Position numbers and translations under genes: made by a program
The notes under the pieces: model-generated
Told to the model about the DNA's origin: nothing
Database searches by the model: none
Seen by the model: the letters and a program-made list of their open reading frames with translations, nothing else
Part shown: piece by piece, positions 39,120 through 47,741 of the stretch
Position numbering within the stretch: position 1 is the first letter of the stretch
Layout: every line of letters starts with the position of its first letter
Source of the DNA: Actinomycetales bacterium
GTDB taxonomy: Bacteria; Actinomycetota; Actinomycetes; Actinomycetales; Microbacteriaceae
Reading direction: 5' to 3'
Assembly: GCA_017308515.1 (NCBI GenBank)
Contig: JAFKEN010000006.1
Span: 726,479-790,478 of the forward strand
DNA: 64,000 bases

Positions 39120-39185
39120 CGATCCGCCTTCCGCCGTGCGTGACGCCACCCGTGCGGCCCGCGAACGAATCCCGAGGAACTCCCC

Positions 39186-40775
39186 GTGGCCAAGCCGGTC
39201 GTGCTGATCGCCGAAGAACTCTCGCCCGCGACCGTCGAGGCCCTCGGGCCCGACTTCGACATCCGCTCGGTGGACGGCACCGACCGCCCCGCGCTGCTGG
39301 CGGCGCTCGGGGAGGCCGACGCCATCCTCATCCGCTCGGCGACCCGGATGGACGCCGAGGCGATCGGCGCGGGCGTCCATCTCAAGGTCATCGCGCGCGC
39401 CGGCGTCGGGCTCGACAACGTCGACATCCCGGCCGCGACCGAGGCCGGGGTCATGGTCGTCAACGCGCCGACCTCGAACATCATCAGCGCCGCCGAGCTG
39501 ACGATCGGGCACATCCTGAGCCTCGCGCGGCGCATCCCGGCCGCGCACGCGAGCCTCACCGCCGGCCAGTGGAAGCGCTCGGCCTACACCGGCGTCGAGC
39601 TCTACGAGAAGACCGTCGGCATCATCGGACTCGGCCGCATCGGCGCGCTCATCGCGGCGCGCCTGCAGGCCTTCGGGGTCGACGTGGTCGCCTACGACCC
39701 CTACGTGACGGCGGCGCGCGCACAGCAGCTCGGGGTGCGGCTGCTGAGTCTCGACGAGCTGCTCGCGCAGAGCGACTTCGTCACGATCCACATGCCGAAG
39801 ACGCCCGAGACGACGGGGATGATCGGCGCGGCGCAGCTCGCCGCGATGAAGCCGACCGCGTACGTCGTCAACGTCGCGCGCGGCGGGCTCATCGACGAGG
39901 CGGCCCTCGCCGCCGCGCTGCACGCGGGCACGATCGCGGGCGCCGGCATCGACGTCTTCACCTCCGAGCCGCCGACCGACGACGCCCTCACCTCGGCGCC
40001 CAACATCGTCGTCACCCCGCACCTCGGCGCCTCGACCGACGAGGCGCAGGAGAAGGCGGGCATCTCGGTCGCCCGCAGCGTCAAGCTCGCGCTCGAGGGC
40101 GAGCTCGTGCCCGACGCGGTCAACGTCGCCGGCGGTGCCATCGATCCGACGGTGCGCCCGGGGATCCCGCTCATGGAGAAGCTCGGCCAGATCTTCGCGG
40201 GCCTCGCCGACGACCCGATCGCGACGATCGACGTCGAGGTGCGCGGCGAGATCGCCGAGCTCGAGGTCGGGGTCCTCAAGCTCGCCGCGCTCAAGGGTGT
40301 GTTCACCCGCGTCGCGGAGCAGGTCTCCTACGTCAACGCGCCGTTGCTGGCGGAGCAGCGCGGCATCCAGGTGCGGTTGATCACCGACCCGGCCAGCGAG
40401 GAGTACCGCAACCTCCTGACCCTGCGCGGCACGACGAGCTCGGGCGCGAGCATCTCGGTCAGCGGCACGCTCACCGGCCCCAAGCAGGTGCAGAAGATCG
40501 TCGAGATCAACGGCTTCGACCTCGAGCTGCCGATGCCGCGCCACCTGCTGGTCATGATCTACACCGACCGGCCGGGCATCGTGGCCGTCTACGGGAAGGC
40601 CTTCGGCGACGCGAACATCAACATCGCGGGGATGCAGATCGCCCGTCAGACCGAGGGCGGGCTCGCGCTCAGCGTGCTCACGATCGACTCGCCCGCGCCG
40701 GAGGACCTGCTCGAGCGGGTCCGCGTGGAGATCGACGCCGTCGCCCTGCGTCCGATCGAGGTCGTCGAGGAGTGA
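39186..40775 (+). CDS. serA: D-3-phosphoglycerate dehydrogenase
   Basis: The first enzyme of serine synthesis, 529 residues, the long actinobacterial form. Order: substrate and NAD domains with RAGVGLDNVDIPAA, GLGRIGALIAARL and HLGASTDEAQ; an intervening ASB domain (about 320-450); and a C-terminal ACT domain (HLLVMIYTDRPGIVAVYGK) that normally mediates feedback inhibition by serine. GTG 39186 has GAGGAA upstream. A strong hairpin follows the stop. serA-leuB-FAH-gltX order matches mycobacteria. Confidence 0.96.
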   Translation: MAKPVVLIAEELSPATVEALGPDFDIRSVDGTDRPALLAALGEADAILIRSATRMDAEAIGAGVHLKVIARAGVGLDNVDIPAATEAGVMVVNAPTSNIISAAELTIGHILSLARRIPAAHASLTAGQWKRSAYTGVELYEKTVGIIGLGRIGALIAARLQAFGVDVVAYDPYVTAARAQQLGVRLLSLDELLAQSDFVTIHMPKTPETTGMIGAAQLAAMKPTAYVVNVARGGLIDEAALAAALHAGTIAGAGIDVFTSEPPTDDALTSAPNIVVTPHLGASTDEAQEKAGISVARSVKLALEGELVPDAVNVAGGAIDPTVRPGIPLMEKLGQIFAGLADDPIATIDVEVRGEIAELEVGVLKLAALKGVFTRVAEQVSYVNAPLLAEQRGIQVRLITDPASEEYRNLLTLRGTTSSGASISVSGTLTGPKQVQKIVEINGFDLELPMPRHLLVMIYTDRPGIVAVYGKAFGDANINIAGMQIARQTEGGLALSVLTIDSPAPEDLLERVRVEIDAVALRPIEVVEE

Positions 40776-40827
40776 CGCTCCGCTGACGCGGGCGTCACCC
40801 GGCGGCGGCGTCCCGCGGACAGGGCGA

Positions 40828-40855
40828 AGCCCCGACCGCCGGGGCGATCGGGGCT
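40828..40855. terminator. Bidirectional hairpin between serA and the convergent DUF6458-like gene
   Basis: AGCCCCGA and TCGGGGCT form a perfect 8-bp stem with a 12-base loop, located 52 bases after the serA stop and 19 bases after the stop of the convergent gene. The tail CCCTT is only weakly T-rich. Confidence 0.7.
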
Positions 40856-40873
40856 CCCTTCCGGCTCGGGCGG

Positions 40874-41137
40874 TTACTCGACCGCGCCGGGGTCGGGGGT
40901 CGACGACGTGGAACGCTCGTTGACCTGCTCGCGGCCGTTGCCGTCCACGCGGCGCTCGGTGACCGTGGTCTGCCGGCGGCGCACGAGGAGCACGATGCCG
41001 ATGATGGTGACCACCACGCCGGCACCCATCAGCAGGTAGCCGACGAGGTCGAGGTCGATCCAGTCGACCTGGAGGTTGAGCGCGAACGTCAGGATCGCGC
41101 CCACGACGAACAGGAAGATGCCGAGACCGATGCTCAT
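40874..41137 (-). CDS. Small two-helix membrane protein, DUF6458-like
   Basis: An 87-residue protein: helix one IGLGIFLFVVGAILTFAL, a loop LQVDWIDLDLVGYLL leading into helix two LMGAGVVVTIIGIVLLV, then a basic RRRQ stop and a hydrophilic tail. This arrangement is common in actinobacterial proteins of unknown function annotated DUF6458. ATG 41137 is preceded by AAAGGAG. It is monocistronic, converging on serA across a hairpin terminator. Confidence 0.8.
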   Translation of the reverse strand: MSIGLGIFLFVVGAILTFALNLQVDWIDLDLVGYLLMGAGVVVTIIGIVLLVRRRQTTVTERRVDGNGREQVNERSTSSTPDPGAVE

Positions 41138-41303
41138 GGCGGTGTCTCCTTTCGAGGCGGACCGGCGGATCGCGGTCCGGGGATCCACCCTTCCCCGACC
41201 GCACGTCGCGTCGGCACCGTTTTCCGGCGACGCCCACCGCACGGCCAGGAAGCACACAGGTTCCGCCCGTGGGCGGAACGGTGCGCGCCCGCCCGTGCCA
41301 TGC

Positions 41304-41309
41304 CAGGCT
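41304..41309 (+). promoter_or_regulatory. -10-like element for a leaderless membrane-protein gene
   Basis: CAGGCT lies six bases before GTG 41316. The first base departs from TANNNT but the spacing is that seen elsewhere in the window. Confidence 0.4.
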
Positions 41310-41315
41310 GAGCGC

Positions 41316-41696
41316 GTGACCGACACCGAGCCCACCTCGCCCGCCGAGGGTTCCGCGACGGCCGCGCGCGGCGCCCTCGGGCGGATCGCCCTCATCCTCG
41401 CGCTCGTGATGCTCGCGCTGGGCCTCGTGACCCTGGCGGTCACGACGGTGCTCCCGCTGATCCTCTACCGCTCGGGCAGCAGCCTGGAGGGCGTGGGCCT
41501 CGCGCTGGCGGGCGTGGCGGTGGCGCGGGTCGTGCTGGCCCTCGTGCCGCTCGTGCTCGGCGTGATCGCCCTGGCGCGCCCGGCCTCGCCGCACGGTGCC
41601 GCGGGCATCGCGGTCGGGATCTCCGGCACGATCGTGCTCAGCGAACTGGTCGGGCTGCTCGCGGGGCCGCTGCTCGCGGGGATCCCGCTGGGCTGA
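41316..41696 (+). CDS. Small membrane protein, DUF4190-like
   Basis: A 126-residue protein. After a short Thr/Ser/Pro/Glu-rich leader it has hydrophobic segments at about 24-46 ([19 protein letters not shown]), 58-90 and 98-125, the last two flanking the GVIALARP turn typical of DUF4190-type proteins. Function unknown. It has no ribosome-binding site. It sits alone between serA and leuB, reading with them. Confidence 0.72.
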   Translation: MTDTEPTSPAEGSATAARGALGRIALILALVMLALGLVTLAVTTVLPLILYRSGSSLEGVGLALAGVAVARVVLALVPLVLGVIALARPASPHGAAGIAVGISGTIVLSELVGLLAGPLLAGIPLG

Positions 41697-41768
41697 GCGG
41701 CGTTCGGGGGCGAGCCGTGCCGCCGAGTCGAGCGCCGCTCGGCCGCGGAGCCGCCCGGGTCGGCGCGG

Positions 41769-41774
41769 TAGGCT
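41769..41774 (+). promoter_or_regulatory. -10 element of the leuB-ilvE operon
   Basis: TAGGCT lies 34 bases before the leuB GTG. The implied leader is about 28 bases and carries GAGGAGAG. Confidence 0.55.
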
Positions 41775-41808
41775 GACCGGGCCGACGACGACCCCGAGGA
41801 GAGCCCGC

Positions 41809-42876
41809 GTGCGCACGATCGATCTCGCCGTGATCGGGGGCGACGGGATCGGCCCCGAAGTCACCACCGAGGCGCTGCGCGTGCTGCGCGCGGCGGTCGC
41901 CGACGAGGCCGAGGTGACCGCGACCGAGTACCCCTTCGGTGCCGAGCACTTCCTCGCCACCGGCCACGTGCTCGACGACGGCGATCTGGCGACGCTCGCG
42001 AAGCACGACGCGATCCTGTTCGGGGCCGTCGGGGGCGATCCGCGCGATCCCCGTCTGGCCGGCGGGCTCATCGAGCGAGGGCTGCTGCTCAAGCTGCGCT
42101 TCGCCTTCGACCACTACGTCAACCTGCGCCCCACGAAGCTGCACCCGAACGTCACGAGTCCGCTCGCCGCGCCGGGCGAGGTCGACTTCGTGGTGGTGCG
42201 CGAGGGCACCGAGGGCCCCTACGTCGGCAACGGCGGGAGCATCCGGGTCGGTACCCCGCACGAGATCGCCAACGAGGTGAGCGTCAACACCGCGCACGGC
42301 GTCGAGCGCGTCGTGCGCTACGCCTTCGAACTCGCCGAGCGGCGTCGCCGCAAGCTGACCCTCGTGCACAAGACCAACGTGCTGACCCACGCCGGCTCGC
42401 TCTGGCAGCGCACGGTCGAGGCGCAGGCGGCCGATCACCCCGAAGTGGCCTGGGACTACCTCCACGTCGACGCCGCGACGATCTTCCTCGTGACCGATCC
42501 GAGTAGATTCGACGTCATCGTCACCGACAACCTGTTCGGCGACATCCTCACCGATCTGGCCGGCGCCATCAGCGGCGGCATCGGACTGGCGGCCTCGGGC
42601 AACATCAACCCCGACGGCGCCTACCCCTCGATGTTCGAGCCCGTGCACGGATCGGCTCCCGACATCGCGGGGCAGCGGAAGGCCGATCCGACGGCCGCGA
42701 TCCTCTCCACCGTCCTGCTGCTCGAGCACCTCGGCTACCCCGAGGCCGCCGCGCGGATCGAGACGGCGGTCGCCGAGGACCTCGCGGCTCGCGGGTCCGC
42801 CGCCCGCAGCACGCCCGAGACGGGCACCGCGATCGCCGAGCGCGTCGCGGCCGCCGCCCCGGTCTCCACCGACTGA
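41809..42876 (+). CDS. leuB: 3-isopropylmalate dehydrogenase
   Basis: A 355-residue NAD-dependent decarboxylating dehydrogenase of leucine synthesis. Motifs are [15 protein letters not shown], the substrate-binding [13 protein letters not shown], the metal-binding [21 protein letters not shown] and [13 protein letters not shown] with the NAD loop. GTG 41809 is selected for the GAGGAGAG upstream. It lies 35 bp before ilvE, so leucine and branched-chain transamination genes form an operon. Confidence 0.95.
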   Translation: MRTIDLAVIGGDGIGPEVTTEALRVLRAAVADEAEVTATEYPFGAEHFLATGHVLDDGDLATLAKHDAILFGAVGGDPRDPRLAGGLIERGLLLKLRFAFDHYVNLRPTKLHPNVTSPLAAPGEVDFVVVREGTEGPYVGNGGSIRVGTPHEIANEVSVNTAHGVERVVRYAFELAERRRRKLTLVHKTNVLTHAGSLWQRTVEAQAADHPEVAWDYLHVDAATIFLVTDPSRFDVIVTDNLFGDILTDLAGAISGGIGLAASGNINPDGAYPSMFEPVHGSAPDIAGQRKADPTAAILSTVLLLEHLGYPEAAARIETAVAEDLAARGSAARSTPETGTAIAERVAAAAPVSTD

Positions 42877-42911
42877 GTCGACCGACTCCCTCCGCACGAT
42901 CCGAGGACCCC

Positions 42912-44024
42912 ATGCCCACCAACCTCCTCCCGATGGCCGCTCAGGACCTCACCTGGGCCGTCACCCCGCACGAGTCGCCCCGCCCCGAGGACGAGCTGTC
43001 GACGATCCTCGAGAAGCCGGGCTTCGGCGAGGTCTTCACCGACCACCTCGTCGACCTGTGCTGGTCAGCCGCCGGCGGCTGGCACCGCCCGCGGGTGCGG
43101 CCCTACGCGGCGCTCAGCCTCGACCCGGCCGCCGCGGTGCTGCACTACGCGCAGGAGATCTTCGAGGGGCTCAAGGCGTACCGCCACGCCGACGGCTCGA
43201 TCTGGACCTTCCGCCCGGAGATGAACGCGCGCCGCATGCAGCGCTCCGCCGCGCGGCTCGCGCTGCCCGAGCTGCCGGAGGCGTACTTCCTCGACTCGTT
43301 GAAGCAGCTCATCGCCGTCGACGGGCGCTGGGTGCCCTCGGCGCCCGAGACGAGCCTGTACCTGCGACCGTTCATGTTCGCCAAGGAGGCCTTCCTCGGG
43401 GTGCGCCCCGCGAAGAAGGTCGAGTACGTGCTCATCGCGAGCCCGGCGGGCGCCTACTTCACCGGCGGCGTCGCCCCCGTGAAGATCTGGGTGTCGACGA
43501 CCTTCACGCGCGCCGGCCACGGCGGGATGGGCGCGGCCAAGACCGGCGGCAACTACGCCTCCTCGCTCGTCGCCCAGCAGGAGGCCTACGACCACGGCTG
43601 CGCGCAGGTGCTCTTCCTCGACGCGCAGGAGGGCGTCTACCTCGAGGAGCTCGGCGGCATGAACGTCGTGCTCGTCACCAAGGACGGCCGGCTGCTCACG
43701 CCCGACTCCGACTCGATCCTCGAGGGGATCACGCTCGACTCCGTGCTGACCCTCGCGCGCGACCGCGGCCTCACGGTCGAGCAGCGTCGGGTGAGCCTCG
43801 CGGAGTGGAAGGACGGCGTCGCCTCCGGCGACATCGTCGAGGCCTTCGCCTGCGGCACCGCGGCGGTCATCACGCCGATCGGAGAGCTGCTGTGGGAGGG
43901 CGGATCGCTGCCGATCCCGACGCCCGAGGACAGCGTCGCGATGTCGCTGCGCGAGGAGCTCACCGGCATCCAGTACGGCCGCGTCGAGGACCGCCACGGC
44001 TGGATGACGCGGCTCGACGGCTGA
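42912..44024 (+). CDS. ilvE: Branched-chain amino acid aminotransferase
   Basis: A 370-residue fold-type IV PLP aminotransferase performing the last step of leucine, isoleucine and valine synthesis. The PLP lysine is K210 in AAKTGGNYASSL. Other family stretches are LHYAQEIFEGLKAYRH, LYLRPFMFA and EELGGMNVVLV. GAGGACCCC precedes the ATG. The gene ends before a long hairpin. Confidence 0.96.
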   Translation: MPTNLLPMAAQDLTWAVTPHESPRPEDELSTILEKPGFGEVFTDHLVDLCWSAAGGWHRPRVRPYAALSLDPAAAVLHYAQEIFEGLKAYRHADGSIWTFRPEMNARRMQRSAARLALPELPEAYFLDSLKQLIAVDGRWVPSAPETSLYLRPFMFAKEAFLGVRPAKKVEYVLIASPAGAYFTGGVAPVKIWVSTTFTRAGHGGMGAAKTGGNYASSLVAQQEAYDHGCAQVLFLDAQEGVYLEELGGMNVVLVTKDGRLLTPDSDSILEGITLDSVLTLARDRGLTVEQRRVSLAEWKDGVASGDIVEAFACGTAAVITPIGELLWEGGSLPIPTPEDSVAMSLREELTGIQYGRVEDRHGWMTRLDG

Positions 44025-44025
44025 G

Positions 44026-44065
44026 GGCGGCGACTGACGCGGCGCCGGACGCGGTCAGCGCCGCC
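44026..44065. terminator. Hairpin after ilvE
   Basis: GGCGGCGACTGAC pairs with GTCAGCGCCGCC with one bulged A, leaving a 15-base loop. It starts two bases after the ilvE stop and lies before the end of the convergent hydrolase gene, so it may serve both. Confidence 0.65.
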
Positions 44066-44093
44066 GCCGTTCGCCCCGCCTTCGGCTCGCGGA

Positions 44094-44774
44094 TCAGCCG
44101 CCGCCGGGTTCGGCCCCGAGGCTCGTCGCGAACGCGGCGATGAGCGCCGCCGCGCGGGCGAGGTGCTCGGCCGCGGTGTGGCCGGAGACCGTCTTCCGCG
44201 GCACGAGGGAGTGGTCGCCGTCGTCGAACCACTCGACGCGCACGCTCGCGCTGAGCGGGTAGCCCGCGACGTCCTCGGGGGAACCGAAGGGATCCCGCGT
44301 GCCCTGGCACACCAGCAGCGGCGCCGAGAGGTGCTCGAGGTGGGCGATGCGCGGCTGCTCGGGCTTCCCGGGCGGGTGCCACGGGTAGGAGATGACCGCG
44401 CCGCCGGCGGCGACGCCCTCGCGCCACAGTTCGTCGAGCACGAGGGTCGCGACGCGCCCGCCCATCGAGCGGCCGCCGATCAGCAGCGGGGTGCCCGCGC
44501 CGGTCGAGGCGCCGACCGCCGCGACGGCGGCGCGGTACTCGCCGACGAGGGTCTCCGCGCGCGGCGGCGGCTTCCGCGTGCCGCCGCGGCGGGCCGCCAT
44601 GTAGCCGAACTCGAAGCGCGCGACGCGCAGGCCGGCGTCGGCGAGCGCGCGGGCGGTGCGCGTCATGTCGGCGGCGTCCATCGGCGCTCCCGCACCGTGG
44701 GCGAGCACCAGCACCGCACCGGAGGGCAGGGGATGCTCGGGATCGTCCCAGAGCAGGTCGGGTGCGTCGGGCAT
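44094..44774 (-). CDS. Alpha/beta hydrolase, TEX30/KANSL3-like
   Basis: A 226-residue hydrolase: oxyanion loop LAHGAGAPMDA, nucleophile elbow GGRSMGGRVA with the catalytic serine, acid in QGTRDPFG and the final histidine in DDGDHSLVPRK. That complete triad and compact size match the Tex30/KANSL3 group of dienelactone-hydrolase-like proteins. Substrate unknown. The ATG at 44774 follows CATGAT by six bases with no ribosome-binding site. It reads divergently from the FAH-family gene. Confidence 0.85.
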   Translation of the reverse strand: MPDAPDLLWDDPEHPLPSGAVLVLAHGAGAPMDAADMTRTARALADAGLRVARFEFGYMAARRGGTRKPPPRAETLVGEYRAAVAAVGASTGAGTPLLIGGRSMGGRVATLVLDELWREGVAAGGAVISYPWHPPGKPEQPRIAHLEHLSAPLLVCQGTRDPFGSPEDVAGYPLSASVRVEWFDDGDHSLVPRKTVSGHTAAEHLARAAALIAAFATSLGAEPGGG

Positions 44775-44852
44775 GCGCCCATCATGCGCGACACGGGGCG
44801 TGCGCGGGAGCCCGTGCCTCGCGCGGTAGTCCGGGCCGACGTGCAGCGGCAC

Positions 44853-44858
44853 TAAACT
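44853..44858 (+). promoter_or_regulatory. -10 element for a leaderless FAH-family transcript
   Basis: TAAACT is followed by six bases and GTG 44865. This is one of the best matches to TANNNT in the window. Confidence 0.6.
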
Positions 44859-44864
44859 CGACGG

Positions 44865-45662
44865 GTGCGTGTCGCCCGCTTCTCCCGCGCCGGGGGTGAT
44901 CCCTCGTTCGGGATCGTCGACGACGAGGAGGTCGTCGTGCTCGCCGGCGACCCGATGTTCGCGGGCTTCCAGCCGACCGGCGAGCGGGTGCCGCTCGCCG
45001 ACGTGCGGCTGCTCGCCCCCGTGATCCCGCGCTCCAAGGTGGTGTGCGTCGGCCTCAACTACGCGGAGCACCGCGCCGACATGGCCGCCAACGTCGACGC
45101 GCCCGAGAACCCGCTCATCTTCCTCAAGCCGAACACCGCGGTGATCGGGCCGGGCGATCCGATCCGCATCCCGCCCGTCGAGGGGCGCATCACCCACGAG
45201 AGCGAGCTCGTCGTCGTGATCGGGCGGATCGCGAAGCAGGTGTGCGCCGACGACTGGGCCGACTACGTCTTCGGCTACACCTGCGGCAACGACGTCTCGG
45301 CGCGCGACCAGATGTTCGCCGACGGCCAGTGGGCGCGCGCGAAGGGCTACGACACCTTCGCCCCGATCGGGCCGTGGATCGAGACCGAGCTCGATCCGAC
45401 GAACCTCGAGATCTCGAGCACCGTCGACGGCGAGCCGCGTCGGCGCGGCAACTCCGCCGACCTCGTGCACAAGCTGCCCGAGCTGATCGCCTACATCTCC
45501 GACGTGTGGACGCTGCTGCCGGGCGACATCATCATGACCGGCACCCCCTCCGGCCTGGGCGGATTCCTCCCCGGCCAGACCGTCGACATCACGATCGAGG
45601 GCATCGGCACTCTCAGCAACCCCGCCGAGCTGCGCGACGATCCCGCGGCCGCCGAGTCCTGA
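44865..45662 (+). CDS. Fumarylacetoacetate hydrolase-family protein
   Basis: A 265-residue FAH-fold protein: CVGLNYAEHRADM, FLKPNTAVIGPGDPI, metal-binding glutamates in HESELVVVIG, GYTCGNDVSARD and MTGTPSGLG. Family members hydrolyse or decarboxylate oxo-acids such as acylpyruvates and oxaloacetate. The mycobacterial orthologue Rv2993c sits directly upstream of gltX. Here transporters separate the two. The start is a leaderless GTG; the next gene begins 10 bases after its stop. Confidence 0.9.
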   Translation: MRVARFSRAGGDPSFGIVDDEEVVVLAGDPMFAGFQPTGERVPLADVRLLAPVIPRSKVVCVGLNYAEHRADMAANVDAPENPLIFLKPNTAVIGPGDPIRIPPVEGRITHESELVVVIGRIAKQVCADDWADYVFGYTCGNDVSARDQMFADGQWARAKGYDTFAPIGPWIETELDPTNLEISSTVDGEPRRRGNSADLVHKLPELIAYISDVWTLLPGDIIMTGTPSGLGGFLPGQTVDITIEGIGTLSNPAELRDDPAAAES

Positions 45663-45672
45663 CGCCGACCCG

Positions 45673-46749
45673 GTGACCCCCGAGACGCCGCCGGGCGACC
45701 CCTCGCCCGCGGGCGACCACGCTCCCCGCCGCGCGGGCGCGATCGTGGGCGCTCTGCCGGGCCTCGCGGCGGCCGGGGCCGGGGCCGCGGTCGCCTGGGT
45801 CGTGCACCAGCTCGTGCCGGCGGTCCCGTGGCTCACCGCGGCGCTCGTGCTCGGCGTGATCGCCGGCTCGATCCCGCCGCTGCGCCCCGCGCTCGAGGGC
45901 GTGCTGCGGCCGGGGCTCGGCGTCGCGGCGCGCCGCCTGCTGCGGCTCGGGATCGTCGTACTGGGGCTCGGGCTCAGCCTGAGTGACATCGCGCGGCTGG
46001 GGTGGGTCGCGATCCTCGCGATCGTCGCCCTCGTGGCGGCGAGCTTCGCGATCACCTGGGGCCTGGCCCGGTTGCTGCGCCTGCCGGGCGACGAGCCGGT
46101 GCTGCTCGCGGCCGGCTTCTCGATCTGCGGGGTCTCGGCGATCGGGGCGATGAGCGCCGCGCGCCGCTCGCCCGAGCAGGATTCCGCCGCCCCGACGACG
46201 CTCGTGACCCTCTACGGCACCGCGGCGATCGTCGTGCTGCCCGCGCTCGCCGCGCTGCTCGGGCTCGACGCCGCGCAGTTCGGGCACTGGGTCGGCGCGA
46301 GCGTGCACGATGTCGGCCAGGTGGTCGCGACGGCGCAGACCGCCGGCGCCGCGGCGCTCGCCGTCGCGGTCGTCGTGAAGCTCACGCGCGTGCTGCTGCT
46401 CGCGCCGATGGTCGCGATCGCTTCGATCGGCACCCGCCGGGCCGACCGGCGCGCCCGCGCGGCGGAGGGCGACGCGGCGCCGGCCGGACCGCGGGTGCCG
46501 ATCGTTCCGCTGTTCATCCTCGGCTTCGCGGCGCTCGTGCTCGTGCGCACCCTGCTCCCGGTGCCCGCGGCGGTGCTCGAGGCCGCGGGATTCGTGCAGT
46601 CCGCCCTGCTCGCGACCGCCCTCGCGGCGATCGGCGCCTCGCTGCGGCTCGAGCGGCTCGTGAGGTCGGGCCCGCGCGCGCTCGCGGTCGGCGCCCTGTC
46701 GTGGATCGCGATCCTCGCCCTCGCGCTGCCGATGGCGCTGTGGCTCTGA
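45673..46749 (+). CDS. YeiH/UPF0324-family membrane protein (putative sulfate exporter)
   Basis: A 358-residue protein with about ten membrane helices. Family motifs are RLGIVVLGLGLSLSDIARLG, GFSICGVSAIGAMSAA, GTAAIVVLPALAALLGL and GASVHDVGQVVATAQ. YeiH-type proteins are annotated as putative sulfate exporters, with limited experimental support. The GTG start is 10 bases past the FAH stop with a weak ribosome-binding site, so it probably rides on that transcript. Confidence 0.88.
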   Translation: MTPETPPGDPSPAGDHAPRRAGAIVGALPGLAAAGAGAAVAWVVHQLVPAVPWLTAALVLGVIAGSIPPLRPALEGVLRPGLGVAARRLLRLGIVVLGLGLSLSDIARLGWVAILAIVALVAASFAITWGLARLLRLPGDEPVLLAAGFSICGVSAIGAMSAARRSPEQDSAAPTTLVTLYGTAAIVVLPALAALLGLDAAQFGHWVGASVHDVGQVVATAQTAGAAALAVAVVVKLTRVLLLAPMVAIASIGTRRADRRARAAEGDAAPAGPRVPIVPLFILGFAALVLVRTLLPVPAAVLEAAGFVQSALLATALAAIGASLRLERLVRSGPRALAVGALSWIAILALALPMALWL

Positions 46750-46778
46750 GCCGGCCCCCGACCTGATTCACTGATCCC

Positions 46779-47663
46779 GTGGCGGCACTGTTCGGACTCC
46801 TGAGCGCGGTGCTCTACGGCTCGAGCGACTTCTTCGGCGGTCTCGCCGCGCGACGAATCCCCGCGCTCGAGACCTCGCTCGTCGCCTTCGCGGGCGCCGC
46901 GGTGGTCGTGCTCGGCATCGCGGTCGTGGTGCCGCCCGAGTGGTCGAGCGCCGCGGTGATCTGCGGGGCGATCGCCGGGCTCTCGGGGGCGATCGGTCAG
47001 TGGGCCTTCTACGCGTGCCTCGCGATCGGCCCGATGAGCGTGCTCTCGCCGGCAGTCGCGATGATCTACGCGATCGTGCCGGCCGTCGTGGGTATCGCGG
47101 GCGGCGAGCGCTTCGCGCCGATCGGCTACGCGGCCCTCGTCGCGGTGGTCGTCGCCGCCGTGCTGCTGGCCGTGCCGCGCGGAGCCGGCGCGACCCGCAT
47201 CGGCCCGCGCGCCCTGCTGCTCGGGCTCGTCGCGGGGCTCGGTTTCGCCGGCTGGGTCATCGCGATCGACGCGGCCCCCGACGACTCCGGCGTCGCGCCG
47301 GTGCTCGTCGACTACGGGGTCTCGCTCGTCGTCTACCTCGCGCTGCTCGTCGTCACGATGCTGCGTCGGCGCCGCTCCGCGCGCCGGGCCGGGCTCGACC
47401 CGGCCGCCTTCGGCCTCGTGCAGCTCGAGCGTCGCGGTGCCGGCTACGCCGCGATCGCCGGCCTACAGATGGGCGCCGCGAACGCGCTGCTCGCGACCGG
47501 CCTGCACCTGGGCGACCTCGCGATCGTCGGGGTGCTCAACGCCCTCTACCCGCTCGGCACGGTGCTGCTCGCCCTCGCGCTGCTGGGCGAGCGGCTCTCG
47601 CGCGTGCAGGTGCTCGGCATCGTGCTCGGGCTCGCCGCGGCGACGGTGCTCGTGCTGCGCTGA
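46779..47663 (+). CDS. EamA-family (drug/metabolite) transporter
   Basis: A 294-residue protein with ten predicted helices in two EamA repeats. The N-terminal FGLLSAVLYGSSDFFGGLAAR and the second-repeat GLVAGLGFAGWVIAIDAA are typical. The final helix pair contains NALYPLGTVLLALALLGERLS, the conserved end of the family. The substrate is unknown; metabolites or drugs are exported by characterised members. GTG 46779 lies six bases after TTCACT, a possible weak -10. It converges on the peptide ABC ATPase gene. Confidence 0.85.
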   Translation: MAALFGLLSAVLYGSSDFFGGLAARRIPALETSLVAFAGAAVVVLGIAVVVPPEWSSAAVICGAIAGLSGAIGQWAFYACLAIGPMSVLSPAVAMIYAIVPAVVGIAGGERFAPIGYAALVAVVVAAVLLAVPRGAGATRIGPRALLLGLVAGLGFAGWVIAIDAAPDDSGVAPVLVDYGVSLVVYLALLVVTMLRRRRSARRAGLDPAAFGLVQLERRGAGYAAIAGLQMGAANALLATGLHLGDLAIVGVLNALYPLGTVLLALALLGERLSRVQVLGIVLGLAAATVLVLR

Positions 47664-47741
47664 GCGCGGCGCGGGTGTGCGGCGCGGCGGTGCGCCGGCG
47701 GGGTGTGCGCGTCGCTGCTGCGATGAGCGCGGCGCCCGACC

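Noticed and set aside
47664-47741. GC-rich repeats after the EamA gene as a terminator
   Set aside because: The repeated GTGTGCG and GCGGCG words do not form one clear stem and there is no T-tract, so no terminator is called.
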